DNA from: Exobasidium rhododendri
Lineage: Eukaryota > Basidiomycota > Exobasidiomycetes > Exobasidiales > Exobasidiaceae
Assembly (NCBI GenBank): GCA_026210745.1
Contig: CP110632.1
Location: forward strand, 1,859,001 to 1,923,000
DNA length: 64,000 nt
Direction of reading: 5' to 3'
The translations under genes and the position numbers were made by a program. The notes beneath the pieces are model-generated. The model was not told the origin of the DNA. It saw only the letters and a program-made list of their open reading frames with translations, and made no database searches. Shown here piece by piece: positions 55,805-64,000 of the stretch (within the stretch, counting starts at the first letter, position 1; each line of letters begins with the position of its first letter).

Positions 55805-58619
55805 ATGTCGTTCTTTCGAAAGGTATCCGACTCGGAATCGGAGTCTGACTCTGAAGAAGAGCGAATGTCAGATTATGAAGAAGATGCAGACAAGGAAACA
55901 ACGACGGCACCAGTCAAAAAGTCGGCTTTTTTGAAGGGAGGAGACAGCGATTCTGAATCAGAAGAAGAATCTGACGATGATGATGACGACGACGATGACG
56001 ACGAAGATTCCGAAGCAAGCGGTGAAGAGAAGAAGGCGGGTGCAAAGAAACCAAGTAGATTCTTGAGGGGGGCTAGCGACGAGAGTGATAGCGAAGAGGA
56101 CGTGAAGAAGATCATCAAGAGTGCAAAGGACAAGAGGGTGGATGAGATGGACGCCATTGTAAAGACAATTGAGAATGCTCAGAGAATCGATGATTGGGTC
56201 GCCATTTCAAAGGGTGAGTATCTCGACGTAGACGCCTGGTGGGCTTCTTCCTATAGACTGACGAGAGAACATCGCCGTGCCAGAATTTGACTCGTTGAAT
56301 CGACTCAATGATCGTATCAAGGTCATGAACGAACCAATGCCAGCCACTTACACCAAAGCACTAGTCAGCCTAGAAGACTTCTACAACACCTCTTCAGCAA
56401 AGGAAAAAGCGGCCGACAAGAAGATGAAAGCACCAAATGTTAGAGCAATGAACACGATGAAGCAAAAGATAAAGAAGGTTGCCAAGGAGCATGAAGAAAC
56501 TATTGCGCGGTATCGAAAGGATCCAGAGGCCTTTGAGGCAGAGTTCGCTGCTGCTTCTGCTCCTGCCGCACCATCAGCAGCTGCTCAAGCTGCTCGAAGT
56601 GCTCGTAAGGCAGAAGCAAAAGCCAAAGGTGCTGCCTCGACTGCCCTCGATGAAGAAGACGACGACGATTTCCAGACTGTAGGCCGAGGAGGCAAAGCAG
56701 TCACTTACACAAGCGAAGGCCTCTTTAAGAGTTTAGCCGCTGTCATGGAGGCTCGTGGTAGGAAATCGACAGATCGAAATGAGCAAGTGGAGATTCTAGG
56801 TAAATTGCTGGATGTAGCCGTTTCGACGTATCAGAAGATCCGAGTTCTATTGGCCTTGGTAGCTGCACGATTCGACTATAACCAGAGTGCGACTGCATAC
56901 ATGAACGTGGAAATGTGGCAACAAGCCAAGAAAGAGATAGACATCCTTATCCGAACGTTGGATGAAGATCGAACGTATACCGTCAAGGAGATTACAGAGG
57001 ATTACGATGATGAGATCGACCGACTGCCCAATCAAAACGGAGAAAAGGGGGTCGTGGAGGTTCGAGGTAGCATAATCAGTTTCGTAGAAAGACTTGATGA
57101 TGAATTCACCAAGAGTCTGCAGAACATCGACCCACATACGACGGAATACGTGGAGCGACTACGCGATGAAAAGTTGCTCTACCAGACCATCATCCGAGGT
57201 CAAAAGTACTTTGAAGCGGTGAAGCAAGTCGACTCCTTGAGCAGGATCATCATGAGAAGAATAGAACACATTTATGCAAAGCAAGACACCATCATCCAAG
57301 CTCTAGAGACGGCAAGTTCAGGCGAGGGAGACGACAAGACAAGCTCCTCTATCACACCATCAGCTTCCGAGATAGCTGCAGATTCAAAGGGGCCGAGCAA
57401 GTTAATAAGGTTATTGTGCGTTCAATTGTACAAGACACCTGGTCTGGCCACCGAACGACTGCGAACTCGAGCCATGCTTTGTCATATCTATCACCATGCC
57501 TTGCACCGCGATTATCACATTGCTCGAGACATGTTCCTGATGTCTCACTTACAAGACTCGATCGGAATGGCAGACGCTGCTACTCAGATCCTCTACAATC
57601 GAGCGGTCGTGCAATTGGGAGTGTGTGCTTTCCGAGTCGGTCTCATCAAAGAGTCGCAAGGGGCACTGCAGGAGATCTTTGCCTCGACGAGAGTGAAGGA
57701 GCTCTTGGCGCAAGGTGTGTCCAGAACCAACCCTTACTCTACCGTGTCTCCCGAGCAGGAGAAGCTGGACCGTCAACGACAACTGCCCTTCCACATGCAC
57801 ATCAACTTGGAGCTGCTGGAGTGCGTCTATCTGGTCGGCAGCATGTTGCTGGAGATTCCCAACATTGCCTATGCCGGAAACGATCCGGAGCTCAAGCGAA
57901 ACGTCATCAGTCGAAATTTCAGAAAGATGCTCGACTTCACGGATCGTCAAGTTTTTTCCGGCCCTGCAGAGAGTACGAGAGACCACATCATGTCTGCTTC
58001 CAAGGCCCTTCAAAACGGCGATTGGAAAGAGTCACAAAAACTCATTTCCGAGATCAAGATTTGGAAATTGATGGTCGGCAGCGACGAGGTGATTGCCATG
58101 CTTCAGAACAAGATACAAGAGGAAGGCTTGAGGACGTATCTCTTCACATACTCGAATTACTACAAATCACTTGGTCTGAAACATCTTGCCGAGAACTTTG
58201 AGTTGCCAGTCAGCAAAGTCAAGAGTATCATCAGTCTCTTGATCTGGAATGAAGAACTACAAGCGAGTCTGGATTTCAAGAAAGGCTCCAATCAAGACGG
58301 AGAAGACGGTTTTATCATCTTGCATCGACTGGAGTTGAACAAGGTTCAACTGCTTGCTCAACAGCTGGCTGAAAAGGCCAATGGTTTGTTGGAGCAGAAC
58401 GAAAGAAGTTTGGATGCGAAGTTGGGTGAGAACAAGGTCGGCGGAGGTGGTGGCGATCGAGCGGAGAGGGGAGACAGAGAGGGTAGAGAAGGTGGTGGAG
58501 CTCGTCGTGAAGCAAGGCGCGGGGGTGGCGGAGGAGGTCTATCAGGAAGAGGTGGTGGTAGGGGTCGAGGTCGAGGGCGAGCACAATTCAATGCTCTACC
58601 GGGTCAACAAACAGCGTGA
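55805..58619 (+). CDS. NIP1: Translation initiation factor eIF3 subunit c (Nip1), two exons
   Basis: Exons 55805-56213 and 56284-58619; 914 aa. The start MSFFRKVSDSESESDSEEE and the long acidic Asp/Glu/Ser segment are diagnostic for eIF3c, which there contacts eIF1, eIF2 and eIF5. Conserved blocks follow (RIDDWVAISKEFDSLNRL across the splice, KALVSLEDFY, YHHALHRDYHIARDMFLMSH, IQILYNRA-like ATQILYNRAVVQLG) and then a PCI domain at about 640-820 (SLGLKHLAENFELPVSKVKS). The C-terminus is a Gly/Arg-rich RGG tail (GRGRGRGRAQF). It is a core scaffold of eIF3 on the 40S subunit. Nothing is missing. Confidence 0.97.
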
Positions 58620-59211
58620 TTGGCAAAAAAACCACCCCTCCTTTCTTATTCTCCCCACACGCATGCATGTCATACACCCCCAACATTCTTGTTCACTCCC
58701 TTTTCTCCCATCATCTCCCATCATCTCCCATCTTCGTCACTGTCACTAGATAGATTGATTGAAGACCGAAATTGTATTTCAAATGTCAAGTCGTTTCCCT
58801 TTCAGCTGAGTGAAGAGGGTAAGAGGAGGGGGGGAGAAAGGGAAAAATTGCGAGAGTGAGGAATGGTATGACGTTCATGAGAAAAGAGAAGAAAGATTGA
58901 TGGTATGTAGGTTGCGCGGAATACATTGGATGATTGATGGACTCTTTTGATAACGATGTTGATGGCTAGTAATAAAGATGATGGGTCTGGCTGCTTGATG
59001 TTGTCTGGACTGAGAATGACTTGGGGAATTGAAAAGAGTGAGAACGGGAGAGGGGGCTCCTACGAGGGGAGGAGAGAGGAACGTATAGATAGGTGTCACT
59101 TTAATAAGATATGTGGATGGCCCATTGCGTTGCCTGATCGGGGTGGAGTGAGTAAGGTAGGGAATGAGGGTGAGGAATTTGCTTTGCCCCCCCCCCTCTT
59201 TTTTTCAACGC
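58620..59211. other. Convergent 3' region of eIF3c and Dbf4 genes
   Basis: 592 bp between facing stops, with a CT-rich run after eIF3c and poly-C followed by poly-T near 59187-59206. No gene is supported. Confidence 0.5.
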
Positions 59212-62200
59212 TCAGATGGCGTTTGCATAGCTGTATTCACGATTGTCGATTTCATACTTCTGCGGTCCGCCCACTTGTTGCGGTCGTAATTGATGGTGAT
59301 GGTGGTGTACATGTGGGCTGGTGTCTGGACTGATCTGAACACGTTCCTCCTCATCTTCTTCTTCTTCTCCTTCAGTCTGGGGACCTATGGTAGTCGTGGC
59401 AGTTGTGTTGCCTGCCGTGGTGACACTCTGGTCGCCGTGCGAGGAAGTAGAGTCCCCCTCTTCCATTCCTATTTCCTCCATGTTACCGCCGTAGCTGACG
59501 CTTCCTTCACCACCCGCCACTACGACGGGAGCCCCTTCCACGGCTTTCGAGCGAAACTGGTGATCTTCAAATCGTGGATGGGCATGATGGTGGCAAAAAG
59601 GAGGGGTAATGGGAGTGTGAGGGTCCTGCTTTTCTAAGTAAGTCTTCTCTTGCCATTGCTGCATTGCATCCCTGAATTCACGAGGAGACGGCGCAATTCT
59701 TTCATGCTCAACAGTGTCTGCCCCTTTATCGAATTCCACTTCCTCGTCTTCGTCTTCCTCCTCCTCCTCCTCCTCCTCCATCTCCAACAGGGAACCACCT
59801 GCGGCCAAGAGACTGCTCGTAGAGGAAGCTGCCGGCACCTCTGCTGCGTCGCTTCCCAAACTCGGCGTCGACACTTCCAATGCCCACGACGCAATCGGTC
59901 TGCTGACTCGATTCAGCAGTAAGTCTATCTCCGTAAAGTAGCTGTCGTCTTCTGCAAATTTACGATGCTTTCGACCAGCGATGTGCTCTTCAAAGTCTTC
60001 ATACTTGCTTCGACAATTCTCGCAGTAGCCAGGCTTCTTTTCACGCCGTAATTGGTGACCAGCAGAAGCGGTGCTGACGGATCGACGCATTCCTCCTGCT
60101 CGAGAGGCGTCAAGCAGCTGATCGTTCATGCCCAGCATCCTTCGAACAAGTGACCCACGACGGCATTCGCTTCCTGCTCCTCCTGCTTCTTCTTTGCTCT
60201 GAATTGTGTTGAGAGGGCTTCTCGCCGCACTACTTGGCATTGAACTAGGTCTTCCCAATCCGAGAACGTTTGCTTGCGTCAACTTACGACCGAGCGCTCC
60301 ATAAGGAGGTATTAAACCCAATCCCATCGGTCCAGCCATTGCCGTCGAGGTAGTCGTACTCGTCATGTTTGAATGCACGCTAATACTGTTGCCTGAAGCG
60401 AGAGGATAGGGACTTGCTCCACGATTGATGCTATACCCTCCTCCTCCCCCTCCCCCTCCTCTGCTATCGCCGGATGGCGCAGGACTGTACGCGAGACTCG
60501 GATTATAAAGGTGATGGTTCTTGACATGAGTCAGGGAGACGGATCTCTTTAGTGTCTCGTGTCGATTGGGCTTCATTCTCTTGCGAATGTCGCCTTCAAA
60601 GTCAAACTTGGTGAACGGGCAACGACCCTCCAATTCACCGTACAGTATTGGCCAAGGAACTTCTTCATCTTCCGAAGTTGGCTTCTTCCATTCTTGGACC
60701 ATGATCGATCGATGTTCTGCCGTTGCGTCCTCTATCAAGATATGGATTGAATTCTTGGAAAAGTAATGGAAGTTGTCTCGAGATATCAGAGGATCCCGTT
60801 CAATCGTTCCTTGCACCTTCTTCTTTTCCAATAATTGCGACAGATTCGGTTGCTTCTTGAAGTCAACATTCGTCTCATTCCCGATCAAGCTCTGGATCAC
60901 CGTGCGAAACTTCTCCAACGTCCAAACCTTGATGCCAAATTCTCGAGCCTTGACAAGGATGTCATTCGAAGGCAGAGGTGGACCACATTCCTCAAAAGGA
61001 TTACGATCAGAATGCAAGGGAACGTTCGTGTTCTTCTTGCGCAAGGAGGGCAAACGTGAGAAGCGACTGGCACTGGCAATCGGTCGAGTCGAGGCAGAGG
61101 AGACACCGCGATTTGGTCCGACTGCTGCCATTTTGTTGCTGACCGTCACTTCTGTCGTTCGATGGCTCGAGAGCAAGAGCGACGCCGATGGTGCCTGTGA
61201 ATCAGGGATTGCACCCATAGGCATCTTGCGTGTCGTGACGAGGTGCGTGACACTGGTTGAGAAGAACGGCTCGATGGTCTGGCGAGGAAGCAAGAAGATA
61301 TGTTAGTCAAAGGGGGGCGACTCGTGCAGAACACCGACACAACTCACTCCACCAAGCTGTTCAATACAAGACGTCACCTCCACACTTGTGCTCTGATCGA
61401 AGCCATCAAGATGGAAGCGAAAGTGAGGAAAGGCTTTCAGAAATTTCTTTCTCCATTCCTTTTGGTTTTCAGTTTTGTGCTTTTCTCGAATTAAGCGGTC
61501 ATTTTCAGTCATTCTAGATTGTTTATCGATTCGAGTCGTGGTGGGCCTTGGATGTGGTGGATTGTTTGTCGCTCGAGGCACTTGTGAGCGGATGTGAGAA
61601 GGTGGAAGGGCAGGAGTAGGCTTGATTGTTGAAGTAGAAACCGATGCCGTCACTGCTCCTTGACTTTGCAAATTGACGTCTCCCATACCGGCAGCAATAC
61701 TCAGACTAGTACTCGTGCTTGGATCATTAGCACTACTACTGTTCTTTGACGAGCGACTACGCTTGCTTGGATTAGGACTATCGTTGTTAGCATCCTGACC
61801 AGGAACGGTATTTCGAACGTGAATGTCTTCCAGAGGAATCGCTCGCTTCTTGGGTGTCTTGACCACACTTGGCGAGTGAAGTGTTGACACCATTTGCGAA
61901 GAATGCGAGTCCTTTTCATCACTACCTTTGTCTGCTTCTGTAATCCCGAGAGGAGAGGGACACAGCGAAGTATAGTATCGTGGATTGAGAAGTGTGGGAA
62001 CAGAATTGGAAGCAGATATCGAGGCCCCAGCAGGTGTTGTGTTTGGCAGATTGTCGGACGGGCTAACGTTCACAGGTTTTCGAAGTCGAGAATTGGGAAG
62101 TAGGTAGGAAGGAGGTGGAGTAGACTTGACTGGTGCGCTATTCTCATCCGTCATAGCGACCTCTACAATTGCAGCCTCCTTGGAGAGGGTGGAAATGGAC

Positions 62201-62322
62201 ATTGAATTCTTCACGCCTAAGGGCTGTCGAACCGGACGCTGAAGGTGGTTGCTCGGTTGTGATGCTTGCTGTGACGCTTTATTGTCTCCAGCCCACTTCA
62301 GCCTTGTAGCTTGTGAAGACAT
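59212..62322 (-). CDS. DBF4: Dbf4/Dfp1 regulatory subunit of Cdc7 kinase, two exons, 1013 aa
   Basis: Exons 62322-61348 and 61278-59212. The N-terminal 280 residues are disordered. A BRCT-like region follows, crossing the splice (KEWRKKFLKAFPHFRFHLDGF, then TIEPFFSTSVTHLVTTRK and IKVWTLEKFRTVIQSL). Motif M is represented around WPILYGELEGRCPFTKFDF. Motif C, the CCHH zinc finger diagnostic of Dbf4, lies near 741-766 (PGYCENCRSKYEDFEEHI followed by HRKFA). The protein activates Cdc7 to phosphorylate Mcm2-7 at origins. The C-terminal 250 residues are acidic and His/Gln-rich. Identity rests on motif order N/BRCT, M, C and is strong; exact start is the first ATG of a long open frame. Confidence 0.93.
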
Positions 62323-62910
62323 GACGCCGACACCTCACCGCTGACCTCCTCCCCTTCCGCAGGCCTGCCACCACCTCTTCAACAGGGGCCGAAAGGAGCG
62401 ATGATGACACCACCACAGAGAGACAGCCGGGAGGGGGAAAGAAGGGGGAGGGGCGAATCGGGGGAAAGAGAGAAAGACGTCGTCAACAGACAGACAAGAG
62501 GTTCTTTGCGGGGGAATGTCGGGTAAGGTGCAATCTTTCGCTCGATGCAATCGAGAGACTGACGAGGAAAGCTGAGATCAAGAGGAGCGTACAAGGATGC
62601 TCTTGCTTTTTTTTTGGTGCTCAACGTACGCCCCCTCCAGTTCCAAGTCGCAGGTTCTAGAGGCGAGGCCATTTCACGCTTGTTGAGACGCGTGCAGTCA
62701 CGCGCGCTTGCAACCAACACGCAACAGAAGTCAAGCACGACTCCCCCACAGCTCTACATCGGTGGGGAATCAACATAGTGAAAGTATAGTAGTGTGTCGT
62801 TCTCACTCGCTTCGAAGATTGCACATCAGGCTATGTGCTTTATCGATGATCCAACATTCATTTAAAGCGCTCGTACGAAAGAAGAAAGGAAGGAAAAGAG
62901 GGGACAAAAT
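62323..62910. other. Spacer between MET10 stop and Dbf4 start
   Basis: 588 bp: Dbf4 promoter plus the MET10 3' region, both on the minus strand. It is GA-rich near 62400-62480. No ORF or RNA gene is supported. Confidence 0.5.
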
Positions 62911-64000
62911 CTAATACACCTCATACACGGCACGTTCGTTTTCCTTGAGAGATTCTAGCCATTCTTCGCCTTCTTTGTGCGACTTGCCGGTCTTGGCAAT
63001 GAACCCACCGATAAGAGCTTCTTGGACATCAGGCAAGGGATCCGTCGGACCACAAAGTGTGAACAGTCCTTGCACTTCCTCTCCACTGCCCTCGGACGGC
63101 ATTAGCAGATCCAAGATTTCACTCTGATTTTGTTCGATTCGATGTTGAATGTAAATCTTACTCTTCTGATCTCTGCTGAAGGCGGTGAGTACTTTGACGA
63201 TTCCATCTCTTTCGTAAGCTTCAAGTTCTTCACCGTACAAGTACTCTGCATGCTTGTAACGAGATCCAAAGATGTAGATCAACGGTCCAATCTTCTCGCC
63301 GTTCCTCTTTTGAACAGCACGAGCTTGAAGGTAAGCACGGAAAGGAGCTGCTCCCGTTCCCAGACCACTCATGACGATTGGCTGAGTGGTGAAAGGTGGT
63401 AGTTTCATCACACTTGGCTTCAAGCTAACAGTGACTTGTTCGCCTACTTTCAAGTTCGCCAGATAACGAGTGCACTGACCGTATCTTGGACTTCCACTCG
63501 GTGTCTTCCAGTCGACAGTCACGATGAGGAGGTGTACACTCTCTCCGACAAATGACTGGGCGCTTGCGATACTGTAGTGACGGGGCTTGATTGGTTCAAC
63601 TTCCGACATGAGCATGTCCAGCGGCATTCTAGCACTAGGGAACATCTGAAGAACGTTGGCGTAGTTGACTGTCTCTACTTCGGCCAACTTTCTAAAGGTA
63701 CTGGAACCCTCGGGCGAACTGATGAATCGCAACCACTTTGCCTCATCCTTATTGATGGCCAATTTGGACAAGACTTCATAGAATCGCTTCGGCGGCTTAC
63801 CGAAAATGTCTAGTCGCTGTTGCAATATCTGATACACAGTTCGGCTTTCGAATCTCGTCGTGCTACCGAGACTTGGAACGCTGATAATCTCATCCGGGTT
63901 GTAGCCGCTCCACTTGATGAATTCTCGTACTTCGTCGATGTCATTCCAGCCGTGGATACCCAGTGCTTCACCGACTTCGTACTTCAATCCAGTGCCGACA
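62911..64000 (-). CDS. MET10: Sulfite reductase (NADPH) flavoprotein component, 3' part
   Basis: The frame stays open to base 64000, so the N-terminal part lies beyond the window; 362 residues are present. This is the ferredoxin-NADP-reductase-like half: start LKYEVGEALGIHGWND, FAD-binding RHYSIASAQSFVGE, glycine-rich GQCTRYLANLKVGEQVTV, NADP-binding VMSGLGTGAAPFRAYLQ, IYIFGSRYKHAEYLYGEEL and LFTLCGPTDPLPDVQ. It ends with an aromatic residue (AVYEVY), as diflavin reductases usually do for flavin stacking. With Met5 it reduces sulfite to sulfide for cysteine and methionine synthesis. Motifs distinguish it from the P450 reductase at 37 kb (RHYSIAS and GLGTG versus RYYSISS and GPGTG). Confidence 0.95.
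   Translation of the reverse strand, partial: VGTGLKYEVGEALGIHGWNDIDEVREFIKWSGYNPDEIISVPSLGSTTRFESRTVYQILQQRLDIFGKPPKRFYEVLSKLAINKDEAKWLRFISSPEGSSTFRKLAEVETVNYANVLQMFPSARMPLDMLMSEVEPIKPRHYSIASAQSFVGESVHLLIVTVDWKTPSGSPRYGQCTRYLANLKVGEQVTVSLKPSVMKLPPFTTQPIVMSGLGTGAAPFRAYLQARAVQKRNGEKIGPLIYIFGSRYKHAEYLYGEELEAYERDGIVKVLTAFSRDQKSKIYIQHRIEQNQSEILDLLMPSEGSGEEVQGLFTLCGPTDPLPDVQEALIGGFIAKTGKSHKEGEEWLESLKENERAVYEVY

Noticed and set aside
1-64000. Mobile elements, CRISPR arrays, rRNA or tRNA genes
   Set aside because: No transposase, reverse transcriptase, long terminal repeats, spaced direct repeats, rRNA blocks or tRNA A/B-box pairs were recognised on reading; a tRNAscan or repeat search would be decisive.

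Overview
This is a nuclear genome segment from a fungus, almost certainly a basidiomycete. Most genes are cut by short introns of roughly 45-110 bases with strong GTGAGT-type donors, CTGAC-like branch sites and CAG/TAG acceptors. Genes lie densely on both strands in head-to-head and tail-to-tail pairs. Marker proteins are typically fungal: the pentafunctional AROM enzyme, MET10-type sulfite reductase, OSCP, eIF3c, NudE and Gos1. I cannot fix the species. No rRNA, tRNA, CRISPR array, transposon or viral insertion was recognised. Exon limits were derived by hand from splice motifs and reading-frame phase and are given in each entry.

Layout: 1-3672 is the 3' two thirds of AROM. 3.9-7.6 kb is a large SR-rich, zinc-knuckle nuclear protein. 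8.1-10.0 kb is NudE, head-to-head with RPL39. 11.2-13.2 kb holds a small acidic protein and the Golgi SNARE Gos1. 13.7-16.5 kb is a membrane-anchored amphipathic repeat protein. 16.7-19.8 kb has NOP53 and an unrecognised protein. 20.6-24.0 kb has a PRA1/Yip3 protein and an arrestin-like trafficking adaptor. 25.5-29.2 kb is a divergent protein kinase. 29.8-35.3 kb has an HMG-box protein, a tiny eight-exon CYSTM protein and a glutamine-rich protein, separated by long spacers. 37.0-39.3 kb is cytochrome P450 reductase.

39.5-44.3 kb is the most interesting block. It holds a thymine-7-hydroxylase-like 2-oxoglutarate dioxygenase, an aldehyde dehydrogenase and an iso-orotate (5-carboxyuracil) decarboxylase. 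Together these can write a complete thymine-to-uracil salvage route. Dioxygenase and dehydrogenase share a 180-bp promoter, and dehydrogenase and decarboxylase are tail to tail 36 bp apart. A Sir2 deacetylase shares a 154-bp promoter with the decarboxylase. A 5'-nucleotidase-family enzyme and a Nudix hydrolase follow, so nucleotide- or NAD-related functions are locally dense.

50-64 kb returns to housekeeping genes: glyoxalase I (with a possible second, mitochondrial start), a NIMA-type kinase, ATP synthase OSCP, eIF3c, the Dbf4 regulatory subunit of the Cdc7 kinase, and the 3' part of MET10 running off the window end.
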